Positions 35,566-48,333 of a DNA stretch of 64,000 nt are shown here, piece by piece. The stretch comes from Hypoxylon rubiginosum (Eukaryota > Ascomycota > Sordariomycetes > Xylariales > Hypoxylaceae). The stretch is from NCBI GenBank assembly GCA_902806565.1, contig CADCXA010000034.1:620001-684000 (forward strand). Reading direction: 5' to 3'. The notes beneath the pieces were generated by a model. It made no database searches. It was not told where the DNA came from and saw only the letters and a program-made list of their open reading frames with translations. The first letter of the stretch is position 1. Every line of letters begins with the position of its first letter. The position numbers were made by a program, and so were the translations under genes.

Positions 35566-38500
35566 ACTTCCGTGATAAATGATGTGTTTTAACTTGATTT
35601 TGACTTCAGTGTACAGTCAAGTTGATCCTCCTTTGAAGCATGAAACCAGGGGTACTCGATGGTTTTCTCTCTACTTGTTTTCTTTGTTGTTATGATAGAC
35701 TGATACAAACTGAATTCCAAGCTTTATTCAACTATCACAATGTCTTATTATATATCCTCTCCCCTTACTGACAGTTCTTCACTACTAAATCCCCTGGAGT
35801 TCCAGCGATGAAATTACACTAGTTAAGGGCTAGATAAAACATGTCAAATATGAGCTGTAGAATAACGATTGCAAAATATGCTCTAGCTTCATGCAAGAAA
35901 TGAAAGCTCCAGGGCTTTTTTACGGGCCACAGTCTATAACCGCTTCTAATAGGGGCATGAGATAATAGCTCGTTGCTTGATTTGCATTTACATGTAAGCT
36001 AAAGAATTACATATTTTTGAGTTGGAAAATTCGTTTTCTCAGCACTCAAAGTCTTCCGTTATATGGCAACTAACTCAAGATGGCTAGCACGGAATCTCAC
36101 TAATAGAAAGAGATAGGTATATGTAAGTTTTTAGATAGACTGGAAGTCGTGTATAATAGATAGCAACTGTCGTAATGATCGAAAATGGACCCCAATTTCT
36201 AAGCGTCTTTCTAAAAATCAAATGCCATTGCCACTGTGTGAACTTCACGAGTTAAGGGGGAAACTAGATACGTTATCACTTGAGTAACTCTATAGGATTA
36301 TTCATGCAGCTCAGATTTACATATGAAACCCTTTCGTGAAGCAAACCCCGAAACCACCATCTAAAACGAATGACATTGTTCACTGCATAGCAACATAAAA
36401 CCAATACTGGAACCAAAGCTATCCTACAAATTATGAAATATGCGTCCGGAAGAGCGGAAGAGTGGAAGAAAAAGGGGTATCGTGAGCCACCTGTGGCTAT
36501 GTAAAACATGTGGCTAGTCGATTATTAATCATAGGACTTAACCCCTATTCCACCCAAACTTCGAAATTTCTCTCCACGAAACTACCTGACCGACCTATCT
36601 TACCGACTTGCCTAATATAGACACCTCGTATTCTACGTCCGCTCCATCGTGCCTCGGCACCCCATCTCTTCAGGTACAATTTTCGTCCGAATGTGGATGG
36701 AGCTAGGCAGCTAACCGACGACGACGGGACTGATTAGCTAATGCGGTGCTGCTGGGGACGGAGCTTTTTTGTTTCATACAAAACGAGTCGTTGATCCCTT
36801 CGCCCGTGGGAAACATGGTAGATGTATGTGTATGTCAAGAATTACTCGGGAAATTCGGCAGTGCCGTAATCGTATAGGATAACGACTAAAAGAAATTGAC
36901 GCTGTAAGCTTCCGTCGGAGTCGACTTCTTTATGGAGTAGGCGGCCTCACTCGGAGGCCTGGAAAGGTCTATAGGTGGTCAAGAATATGCCTCGTCTCTT
37001 GAGGGTCAGACGTTTCTGGTACCTCCCCCAAGCAGCCACGGTTTCCCGGCTTCCAGGCTCCCAAATCGGCGCTGATTCCTGGTTACTCGTCTGCAAAGGT
37101 CTTGGTAGAACGTGAGCAGTCAAAAAAGTTCGCAGGAAATCATGCCAGTCTAGACTTGCGTTTGACCTTGCTGCATTGCCTGCCGACTCGAATAGTCATC
37201 TCGGTGTGCTTGCGTAATCACGCACTGGTGCAGAGGGAGGTGGCGGTGGAAGACGGACCCAAAGAGAAAGCTGCATGTGAAGCCAACCGAACCCCATCAC
37301 CGTCAGCGTGGAAGGGTGTGGTGCATGCGCAATTGTCCCCCTAGTCTCTCAACTCTATCTTTCCTCAATGTCGATCGGTTGCGGGATGGCCCACCTGGTT
37401 CGGGCATCAGCGATTTTTGTTGACAGTCATCTTCGGCGGGCTGGCCCCAGACCAGGGGTGAAACATCGATTGCGGCCCAACGACTCAGCTCATCTCCTTA
37501 CCCCAGTCTACTTTTCCATCTAGGCTCATTCGCAAGCCATCTTATGTGCAGCTACGAACTCAGGCGTAGGTTGTGTTCGGGTTACCAATGGAATGGTCTA
37601 TGGTACCGACCTTTATGCCCCCATCCCGCATGCAACGCGTGAGCTCAGATCTCTATCCCCCCCTTTCTGCCTATTCTCCAGAGGCTTACAGTCATCCTCC
37701 GGCACTATCAACGGTACTTTCGTGGTATATCAGAGAAAACAACTACGGCCTCATGTTGACCCTTTCACTACTGCGTAAGGCGAGCTATTTGGCCTCTTTG
37801 AATTCCTTTTGTGCGCGGTGGCTAGTCCAAGAGAAGAGGCCAAACTGTGAGTAAGCGTGGCAATTCTAAATCAAATTGAAGCCATCAAAGGTGGCGTGTA
37901 CGTAACTATATATATTTATTTAAATATGCCCTCGGACTAAATGCTCCTGGTGATATGTACTCCTTATGGTGTTCACACCTGTGGAACTTTGTATTGGATA
38001 TGTAAAGACTCACTCTATTGACCCTGAATAGCTCTTCCTAGGAAATGCTTAGGAACGGGCGAGCTAGGCAGAGTCGAGGACTCGAATGACAAGGCGAACA
38101 GGTTACTAGCACCTAGATCTCACGGGGTTGAGCACGTTGATGCGTAGCTAGGCAGTGACCTTGATATGCACGTGCATTGAGTATCAAGGTAGGTAGGCAA
38201 GGAGTGACTTGAGGGTTGGGTGACATTAGATTTATACAATTTTATATATAATATCGCTATCAAGTTGTGCACGTTTTAAACCGAACATTCCAGATTCCGG
38301 TGAAATTTCGAATTCGCATTCGCAGCCGCAAATATGTTCTTCGAGAACCCCAATACTTACCTAAGGCTCGCCAACTTAATACGCTCACCGCCATCGTGGC
38401 GAATGCCACCGAGTTCCGCTTCATGTTTCATCGGCCCCTCCCAGTATCTACCCCTTCCCAAAGCAGGAGCTCAGTCAGGACATCGAGCGAGATTCAGGAG

Positions 38501-40970
38501 TATTCGCTGGGGAGATCCAGGTGGCCAAGGATGGTGTTCGGGCTACGACTGCGGCGCCATCGAAAAACCCTACGGTTACACGAAGGTGGATTCTAGCGCT
38601 GCTGGTCAATGGTAGGGCGTTCTGGGCGTTCTCCAGAATGAATGTGGATGACCGCGGGGACTGTGTGCTGGACATCTTGGAGAGACAAGAGATGGCGCGA
38701 AGCTGTCGTCAGTATCTGCTTGGATGACTGTGATTTTGGACTGTCGAGGAAGATTCTGTCGGCAATGGATTTCTCACGATGTCTGAGCTTGGCAAGTCGT
38801 CGTATGCGACTCACTCATCTCCCGATGGCAAATGTCGAAAGTCTTGCAACTCCGCTTTAGATTGAAAGCAACATTGAACCTGTTCCTGAGGGCAAGACAA
38901 TGCGATCGATCGAGAATTGACGATAGCATTTGAGAGGGCGAATAAGCTCCAACTCAGGCGAATCTTTATGTTCGGCATACGGTATTGGTGTTTTGTTTTT
39001 AGAATGCTGAGTAATGGGCAGGCGTCTGCTTATTCGTCGATGCCATCTGTTTAGTCAACCAGCTCGATGCAGAGTTCGATGCAGTGGTAGACCAAGATTG
39101 CCTGAAACAAGCTTAGCCTTCTCGACGACGCTCTGGCTCGTCACTTATATACCATCCCTTGAGCTCGTCTAGTCCGCCGAGCCCGCCGAGCCCTTCCCGC
39201 CCGTCTCACCATACCAGACTCCCGGGACGAAGCTATTGGCTTATAAGGCTTAGTAGCTGCAAGGTTAACGAACCATCCTTGTGACTTGGATAGACGATTG
39301 CGACGGGATTTGAATTGGCTGACAGCAAAGCCCGTTGACAATTGACCCGCGATAGCTCTAGTAAAGAAGCTATGCCTGCTAGGTTCGATATGTACCTGAG
39401 GTGTGTAGTTAGGTACCTTTTCCTCCCACATTACACCCATACACCAGCTTTAAGCTTTTACGCTTGATATGCATGCCAAGGTCATGCCAAGGTCGCATCC
39501 CAAGACTGCATCGTGACCCATCGCGGCTCATGGTGACGATAGACTTAGAGGGGACTGCCCACCATTAGAATGGACTGGCTAGATCGTTCAGTTGCCTCTT
39601 TCCTGTAAAAGTCTTACTAATCATCTTAATGGAATGTCAGAACTCGAGGAACGAAGTCTTCATGACCAATCATGGCCTGCCTTATATTACGAGGCCGCGG
39701 AGGGCGTTGACGTAATTGTCGTTCGAGACCGGATTAGCACGGATTGCGTTGATCTACCCCCAGGATTTGATTGGGTTGGGAGGGGATTCTGGGGTACGGA
39801 TAGGAAGTTGGGGGTAGCCCGCCTAGAAATACCTAACTAGAGATAGGCTACGTCGAGCAAGGCAAAGCGAGTCCCCTGGGCCCTAGTCGGACCTCGATCG
39901 TCGAGTTCGACGTGTTGACTGCTCACATTCTTCTCGACCCTCTCTTGAATCTCTGGTATCCAAAGGTACAGGTAGACTTTTAGCGGTGAATATAAACCCA
40001 GGGCTGTGCATTTCTGTTCTCCATCCACGATACGAGGTCAAGTCGTGCTCGATTCTCCCGGCTTAAACCGTACCTAGGTAGGCCCCAAATATAAAAATCT
40101 GACAAGTCACAACTAGTAATCGCTTTCGCTCACAAACAAGGCACACTGATATTTGGATAGTTCGGCCGATAGCCCGGCCCATAACAGGCCAGAAGCCAGA
40201 ACTTGACTTGACAGTTACTTAGTCAGGCAATCAGCACGCGCCTTCGGCATATTCGCCCACAGCGCGTGCCTGCAGGTTCATGCCGGTGCCCGACTGTCAT
40301 CCATCGTGAGGGAAGCATTACCCTGCAGAGGCCTGTCGCTTGTGGCCCTGTGGCCGTGGTGTCAGGGTTATCTGGGTGCGTGTCTGCGTGTGTATGCGTG
40401 TGTGTCTTGTGTGTGTGTCCCCCCTTGGCCCTGTCAACTCCACGCCCTGGTCGACGGCCCACGGTTCGTAAATCACGGTTCACGGCCCACGCAGCCCATG
40501 GCCCAGATCCCTGTTCGACGCTACGGCATTTAAAGAGCTTAGTTGGACGGCCTGCGGGGGGGGATACCCCATCCTGCCCCATCCCGATGCTAGGCCGCTC
40601 TACCGTACAATACACAATGCAGTACGTCAAGGTTACTTTGGATCAGGAGAAATTCACCGCCACAACCTTGTAACATGTCAACTCGAACGCCCTTTTTCTG
40701 CAGTGATACCACCAAGGAAGGAAGGGAAAAAAAAAAGAACACCAAGCGTGCAATACCTTCCTTACTATTAGTAACCTTGCTGCTCACTCACTTACTCACT
40801 ACTATGTATCAGCTAACACTCGGTCAACGGATTTCCCACGCGAGTACGGCGGACGGCGAACGGCGAGCTTCCCTGTCGTATACACACCGATCCATGACGG
40901 TGACGTTGAAGAGGTTGCAGCGAGTGAGTCAGTAAGTGTAGCTACCTAGGTAGATTAGGGGGAGGGGAAT

Positions 40971-41071
40971 ATGTATATGCGTATGGATGTATGGATGGAT
41001 GTATGGATGTATGTATTGATGTATGTATGTAGGATGTATGTATGGATATGTATCTGTATATGTATCTGTAT
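40971..41071 (+). repeat. imperfect TATG/GATG microsatellite
   Basis: About 100 bases of degenerate tetramers (TATG, GATG, TATC), followed by a smaller similar patch at 41128-41158. They lie about 600 bases upstream of the transcription factor start and are likely length-variable. Confidence 0.85.
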
Positions 41072-41669
41072 TACTTCGTACATAGGGGAGGGTATGTAAG
41101 TTACAATATACATACATACCTAAAGATATGATGTACGTATGTATTGTATGTATTGTACAGCCCACGATACCTTATACCTTACCTTACTTATTATGGCCCC
41201 AAGCTTTCATGTAGTTGGGGGGGGGTTGCAGGTGTCAACTGATCTATCTGATATGATAGCTGGTTTACCCTTCTCTATCTGTCCTAACCTAACCTAACCC
41301 TTTCGTAACTGATCTTTCGAAGGTCTTCTTTTATTTCCCCAATTTTATTTTTTCCCTCCTCGAAGGGCGTTTACATGTGGAATTAAAAAATAAAAAAAGT
41401 CTTGGCTTTTCTCCCCTCCATCGTCCCAAAACTCGTTGTTTCTTTATATCCATCCATTCCCATTTCCCGCTCCCCGACCCCGACCTTGGTGTCGAATTGA
41501 ACGAGCTCGAATTAGACGATCCTTATTCCCGGATGCGCCAACCTGCAGTTCTGTGTTCAGCCTCAATTGAATCCTCCCATCCTGCCGGGCAGATTTGCGC
41601 ACACCGCTGTGACGGAGACTGCAACTGCTACTGCTACTACTACTGAGACACGAGACACGAGCAACGCGC

Positions 41670-44666
41670 ATGTCGTCATCTCAGATCCCGACGGATTTGT
41701 CGTACGGTAGCGGAGGACATACTGGAGACTCTGGAATATCTACTTCCACAGCGTCCGTAGTCTCTGCTCTGTCGCCAATTTCCATTTTAACCCCGACCTC
41801 GGCCAGTACCCTCTACGCCTCTCCCGATTCGGCAAACCAGCCCTTCTTTGGTGCCAAGTCGGAACCCGACGATGGTGACGGCGCGAGTAGCGGGGGCAGC
41901 GTCGCCGCCGCCGGTTCCTACGCCGAGCCGGCAAAAAAGAAGCAGAAACGCAACAAGCCTACGTTGTCATGTTACGAATGCGTCGAACGAAAGACCAAGG
42001 CAAGTTGCACTGCCATTTCAATTCCGTCATAACATCTATTTCTCATCGCATCTTGCGAAATGCGAAATGCGAAATGCAAACGTACATGCATATTATGGCA
42101 ACGCCGTGATCTACCCTACGTCTAGCCAGTGTTAGACCAAGTTAATTATTTCTCGCAGTTTGCGTCAGTATCACGTAGTACTACGGACGCCATGCATTCA
42201 TTCTAAACTATCCGAAGCCTTATTTCTTTTTTCTCTCCTTCTTTTCTTTCTGGGGTTTCCCTGCTCGTGTCCTCGGGAAGCAAATAAAAAAAGGGGGCGC
42301 AATAAATGCCGACAAACTGGGGAATTTGAATTAATAATCCATTGCGCGCACTACTGCGGGACGAAACAAAGCAGCAAACACCAAGTAACTCGAGGTCATT
42401 TCTAGGTCGCAAGTCACTCAGCCAGCGTTGTGTGCACTCACTCACTGTGGGATTGAATGGATTGATTACTTGCTTGCTACTTCCAGCGCCTTTCTACTTT
42501 TCACTCGATTCCTCGATTATCTCCATCTAGCTCTGATTTCTATATCAGCAGCTAAACTAACATTTACCCCGTCTCCTAGTGCGACAGAGGTAGACCTCAC
42601 TGCTTGGCATGTAAGTTCTACTCTGTTGGGACGGCCCCCTATTCGATCGGTTATTCCTAATGTACTTTTAGGTATAAAGCGGCAAACGGAATGCAAGTAT
42701 GCGCACGTGGCAAACCTCCTTGAGTAAGTTGCGGCAATAAAAGGGGAGCTAGAGGGCTGGGGGGAGCTGGGGTATCTCCAACTTGAGCGTTCCGCCACTG
42801 ATGAGTAATAGGGAGACATCACGATCGGCCACCAATGGCCGTAGGATGACGAAACCGCCCAAGAGGAAGGTTACGATGAGTGGAATGAAGCCCACGATTC
42901 CAAATATAGCAGACAGAGGTATTCTCGCTGGCCGGATGGCTTCTCGTGGGTCCGTCGCACTATCAACTGGGCTCCTCTCTAACCTATCTTATTCCTATCC
43001 AACAGCCTCCAATGTCTTTGGCGTCGGCTCAGAACACCCCTTCGCCAACTACTGGACTTGTGAAGGCGGCCTTCCCGAGGTCATCGGCGTCCTGCCTGAG
43101 AAGCTCCAGGCCGACATCTTGTTAAGCCAGTACTTTGAATGCGTAGACCCCGTCTACCCCATCATCGACCGCCAGACTTTCTACCTCGAGTACGAACGGT
43201 TCTGGTCCCTTAGAGAGTCGGAGAAGACCGATGCTGCTTTTGTCGGCCTGATCTTCACCATGATGGCTCTTGGGACTCAGTTCGTGTCGACGACAAGCCC
43301 GAAGGATCGTAAACAGACGTCCGAATTCTACGCCTCGGCGGGTAACCAAGCATTGCGTATGTCGTCATACCTAAACACTGCATCATTGCGCTCTGTCCAA
43401 TCCATGGTTCTGGTTGGCTATTTCCTAATAAACGATAACCATGCTTCGGACGGCTGGGCATTTTCTGGCTTATTACGTACGTATCCACCAACTCCGTCGA
43501 TTTCGCCATTGTATTTTCTCTCCAGGTGCATGTATAGCATTTTCACTTTCAAGTTGATCTGCGCATCTCAATCTCCACAACGGTGTATTCATGTGGAAGA
43601 CGTGAATGATACTAAGACTTCGCTCGAGTGGATTATCGCTGACTGTTGATCTTATAGTGAGACAAGCTTACGCGATGGGCCTTCACAGAGATCCGAACTT
43701 AGGTAGGCTAACGTGGTCAATAGTGATTCAACAGAGTTCAAGAAACTGATGAAAGAACTATTCAAGTAATTCCCACAGCAAGCGAATTCGATAAACAGCA
43801 GCGGCGCAAGCTGTGGCAAGCGGTCCTTGTTCAGGATACCTTCCTGACGGTTCTGCTCTCGTTACCCCCCAACGCTACACATACTGACGTTAGAGTGGAC
43901 GACTTCATGGACGAGTCAGCTAGTTTCGGCGATTCGAATCCCACTGACATAGCATATATCCGAGGCACCTGGATGCTAGCAAACCTAGTACAAGAAACCA
44001 TCTCGAGCCCTCGGTCCCTCGATGTACCTATCTGTTCTACCCAGCGACAAAAGTCGAAACTCGTTGCCGACTTCCGCGCCGTATATCGTTCGTTTCCCGA
44101 CGTATTTCGATCGTGGGACCAAGAAAGTATCGCTCAGCTCGCCTGCAGCAACAAGCGCGTCGTGAGGCAGACATTATTTCTGAGCAGCAATTACTATCAT
44201 AATCTCATGCTGGTGCACGCCTCGGAAAGCCCCGACGTGCCCGTCAACGTTCGGGCGACGCTAGAAGCCGCGCACGAAGCCATCACATCGTTTTTCGTTC
44301 TATTCACCCTTTTCGATACCGAGGCGCGGGTGTGGTGGGTCTTCCACCACAGGGCTTTCCTCGAGGCGCTGTGCATAGGGAGTGTCTTACGCGAGGCGGG
44401 ACGGGACCCGGCCACCGCAGATCAGTTTCTGCGGGATCCGCTCTTCGCGAGGGCCAAGGCGGACATAAGTACGTTTTTTCCTCCTTCCAGCTTCCTCATC
44501 CGTCCCAATCTCCCCCCGGCTTCCTTTTTCGCCTCCGTCTTAACTTTTTCACATGCTGACTACTTTCTTAGCTCGTATGGTGCAGATCTTGAAGATAATG
44601 GCAGACGGCGAGCAAGGCACCGAAGACGCCAGAACGAGAGTGGCAGTCTTGAGCGAGTTCTTATAG
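41670..44666 (+). CDS. Zn(II)2Cys6 transcription factor
   Basis: Predicted DNA-binding regulator of the Gal4 class. Seven exons: 41670-41999, 42580-42610, 42672-42723, 42812-43476, 43658-43702, 43779-44468 and 44572-44666, giving 635 residues. The zinc cluster is assembled over three exons: CYECVERKTK | CDRGRPHCLA | CIKRQTEC, with spacing C-x2-C-x6-C-x6-C-x2-C-x6-C. Intron 1 (580 nt) has a GC donor (AAG|GCAAGT) and a TAG acceptor, needed to join K and C. A basic KKKQKR run precedes the cluster. The fungal-specific transcription factor domain starts near residue 215 (LLSQYFECVDPVYPIIDRQTF) and includes the LRQAYAMGLHRDPNLG block across exons 4-6. Exon 7 adds the closing helix and stops at 44664-44666; the alternative frame running to 44725 ignores the last intron. 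The N-terminal 100 residues are Ser/Thr/Gly-rich and probably disordered. Target genes and effector are unknown. Confidence 0.9.
42000..42579 (+). other. 580-nt GC-AG intron inside the zinc-cluster codons
   Basis: The donor reads AAG|GCAAGT and the acceptor CTCCTAG|TGC. GC-AG introns are a known minor class, and the positions around the C fit the strong consensus. No GT donor nearby preserves both frame and the Cys-x6-Cys spacing. The length is unusual for this window, where other introns are mostly 50-190 nt. Confidence 0.8.
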
Positions 44667-47600
44667 ATCTACCGGTATCTAACTGCTGTTTTGAGGCTTG
44701 CGCGATGCGCCGAGCTTGTACATAGCTACATATGTACATTTTCTTCTTCGAATTATTGTATGTACTGCGTAGGAGTTCAATGGAGGAAAAAGGACCTCGG
44801 TCTTGCTCTTGCTTTCTTGTCATGGAAGCTGGAGGGGATTTTAATGCGCTGATGTATTTAGGAGTACTCATGATGAAACGAAAGCTGCATTGGTAAACTC
44901 TTCCATAGCGATGATAATACCAACTATCTATGTATATAACATCAATGCGGCTACATGATCTTAGAAGCTGGGAATGTAATGTTCGTTCGAGTTACACTGT
45001 ACAGCTTGGTAGGAGCTAGCATCCCGACCTGTGTCTCAAATTGCCATCTCCAGAGCACAAGCAACACGGCTACTAGTAGAAAAGGGGTTATGGGATATAG
45101 GTAAGCATAGAGGTGAAGATAGCAAACTTGGAACGAGGCACTCAAGTGGTCAAAGAACGTAAGCCTTCGTGGGGTAAGGGCTCGCCCGCCTAGCTCGTCT
45201 CTCTGCGTTGAAGGGCAGCCGAAGAACTAATATTTTTAATGATCATATTCATACCAAAAACAGGTGCTTTGCCCTTATTTTACACTACAATCATGCCAAT
45301 CATGCCAACCATGGCACACTACCCTCCTCCTTCTACCCTGACACAGTATGACTGCAGTCAATCGGATATCCAACCCATTCTCAGGCACCGAGGTTTTAAC
45401 CTTGACGATTACCTACATAACGGAGTCGACTACCCGGCATGCGGGAGGATACGGGGTGGGGGTCCTTTAATGCAGGAGCATAATATAGAGGAACCGGGAC
45501 CGGGATACGGTGGGAGAGACAGAGAAAAAAAAGAGGAGCTATTTCTAAGGGCATAGGGTAAGAAGAATGACTCAGCCAAAATGCTTGGCTTGGCCTTGGG
45601 GGGCTTGGGGGGCTGGAAAATGTGATGAGTTACAAGAGACACCGATGTAAAATGCCGGCGGATGCTACGTGAAGGTGTCTCGTGCTTTTATTAATACCAG
45701 ATATTTGATATAAAAGTTAGGTAATGTAAGCAAGAGGCACGGGCGCCAAGTAAAGGGATTTCCTACACCGAGAAAAGGGGTCGGAGGTGGCAATGCTTGG
45801 ACATCAGGATGATTGGTTCGGTTTAGGGGACACATGAAGAGGCATCTCTTTCTTTAGAGCGCTGGCTTCCAAGGAGAAAACGTCGGCCCCGGGAGAGACT
45901 TGGGTGTGTGTAGTTTCAAGAGCCTCATGTCAAGCTGTCACAGAAAGGCGGCGGATTTCCCGTCTCGTCCTACTATGTCTACCTAATTATCACGAGGACG
46001 TAAAAATCAAACCAACTACATAAACCCTCATACACTCGATAGGCTCATATGAACCTTATCTCACGATGGCCATCGAGATGCCTAGTATCGGAGCAAAGTG
46101 CCAGACGTGGACGAGTGCTAGCTAGTACGTAGACGTCTACTCGTCCACTCGTCCGCTTCAGATCGGAACCAGACGGTCGGGTCGAGAACTATGGCTTGTT
46201 GGCAATATACCTACCTAGGAGCGAAGATCACTATCCAAGAATTCCACACCCTGTTACGAATAGAACACGTCACTGGAGCTCGGGGCGATCGCCTTGGAAA
46301 AGGAGGCCGCGAAGCCGAGTAGCGTCGAAGAATTATCGCGAGCGCCCGATTCGTCGCGCTCGGGTCCGAAATATTGTATTGGAATTTCAGGGCGATGCCG
46401 TGGCACCCGACCCTTTTTTGTTCGCCCAGCAATCGAAAAGACACGGTCGTATGATCTTGATATTGGGCTTTGTTTATTAGTATTGTTGATTGACTACCTA
46501 TCTAGATAAGTAAGTCTATTGAAATGCTAGATTTTGTGGGTGTACCGTAGTCTCCGGAGGAAAGCGGATTTAGGCGCCCCTGGACGGGCCCCTATTTTCG
46601 GTCCGTCGGCTGATGACTCGGAGGAGGACCGTGAGCACAGCCCAGCTCATCCATAGGTATCGTCTGCAATATATTAATTCGAACTTGATCCGTCGACAGC
46701 ATCAAAAGCTCCTTTCTAAACCCCCCTTTCCTTAACCTCTGGCTCATCCAACATTCCACTATTTGGATCGATTCTCAACGACCTTTATGATTGGCCGCCA
46801 GGACCTGCGATTCCACAGCAGTTCATGAGGGAAGGAGGAAACACATAAGATAGAAGCACGTGGGCCGAGGTATCCATTTCCCCGGATTAGGGTGAGAAAA
46901 AAGTGCGCAGTGAGGCGAACAAAAGAGAAACCAAATGCGACGCTGCGCCAACGCCGACCCAGATATAGCAAATGTGTGGGATACCCAAGGTACCTACATA
47001 TGCCTACAGCTTTAACACGGGTGTTCTCTGCCTACATACATGGTTATTGTTACGTAGGTGCGCGCAATTCCGTACTCATCTTGCTTGTTTTGTAACGAAG
47101 CCCTGTCATGTTACGCGCGGCGAAATATCGAGATGTGAGGCGAAGACGTTTCTGCGAAAGTGTGGGCTGCCGTTGTCCGAATACCAACGACCACAAGAAA
47201 AAAAACCCATCCGTGTACCGTTGCCGAAGCTCGGTCAGTATCCAAACGGCCCGAATCCGGTATCGTAAATGGCTGGTCCCCCTCTCCATTCTTTGCCTTC
47301 GCGCAAAAAGATGTGTTTTGGCCACAAAAAAAGAGAAACACTATCTGTGTCCACTGTTGGCAACTTCACTTATTTCCTCATGCATAATGTGTTATACGTT
47401 ATTCTGTGATGCACCGCGCAGGAAAGGGTTGCAGTTGGCAAACGAAAACGGCTGACATACCGCCAACTATTCCTCTCGTCTACCCACGGCCCCCCTTTTC
47501 CCCCGTTGTTCGTGAGCGACGTCCGATGCTTAACGCCTATTGCCGAGTATCAATGAGAACTTCCAAGGGAAAGAAAAAAAGCAAACGAGAGCCAATCCAA

Positions 47601-48333
47601 CGTAAATGACAAAAAGCAGACATCACCGACATGTCAACGAATTATTCAGTACCTCTTAGGAGGTAGATAGCTAGATATTAGATATGTTATTAGGTCACTT
47701 GTAGTCATCCGGAAAGGGGTTGAGCCCCCTTCTGTAGTATTAAAAGGTTGGCTCGACAGTCCATCTCCCTTCTCCCGCGAGAAGGTGGCTGCGCAGCAAA
47801 GGTGGATATAAATCCAGCATTACTCAAGCCCCCTCCTTCGGTAGGAGTGTAGGGAGCGTATTGATATATATAGCCCAAGTATGTACACATAAATTGTTCT
47901 TTTCGGCCGTGATTCCCATAAAGTCGTGATAGGTGCAAGCACCCTTGGTTGGTAGATTCCGTACTATATATATATCCAAATCGCTCGAGGTTGCTGATAT
48001 AGATGTTCAAAAATATTTCCCCTAAACCAACTCCGAGCACGGTTCAAAATCGCAAAATGTGCTGATGCGTGCTTTTATCTGCCTCGGCCCACCAGATCCG
48101 TAGAGGAATGAAACGTGAATGACTCAAATAAGGCCACAATGCCAAACAAAATTGTGTCGTAAGAACACTGAGGAAAGTTCGCCGCCTTCTGTATAAACCA
48201 ACTCCGGTGCGATGCTGCCTGCGAGCAAACATTTTCCAATGGCCATTAAGTAGGATGTATATATATGTGCAAAAGTATATCGGAATAAAGTGGTGGGTAG
48301 ATCGTCATGATTGGTATGAGGAGACTCGCCATT
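44667..48333. other. 3.7-kb intergenic region
   Basis: No supported gene. Short frames at 45.2, 46.2 and 47.0-47.6 kb have no family resemblance. A cluster of short hairpins lies at about 47714-47850 (see findings). Confidence 0.5.

Larger units (their letters stand above)
35430..41669. other. 6-kb gene desert
   Basis: I see no convincing gene here. The left end (35430-35560) is the promoter and leader of the 33-residue gene. Frames of up to about 135 codons occur around 37.1-38.9 kb, 39.6 kb and 40.2-40.7 kb, but none has a motif or consistent coding look. TACCTAGGTA palindromes are at 40071-40080 and 40943-40952. The last 1 kb is the promoter and leader region of the transcription factor and holds several simple repeats. 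Confidence 0.5.

Noticed and set aside
35740..35811. 23-codon frame after a pyrimidine-rich stretch
   Set aside because: It is too short and has neither the PRSxPIPIP motif nor any other support.
38267..38860. Overlapping frames around 38.3-38.9 kb, possible pseudogene
   Set aside because: No frame could be tied to a protein family, so a decayed gene cannot be shown.
39592..39840. 82-codon frame with a protein-like tail
   Set aside because: It has no recognised motif and no leader resembling other genes in the window.
40373..40418. TG-rich stretch as a regulatory Z-DNA element
   Set aside because: It is a short, interrupted simple repeat with no context to support a function.
41283..41300. 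Telomere-like (CCTAA)3CCC stretch
   Set aside because: Filamentous fungi normally use CCCTAA/TTAGGG; this has the wrong spacing and is short, so it is more likely a simple repeat.
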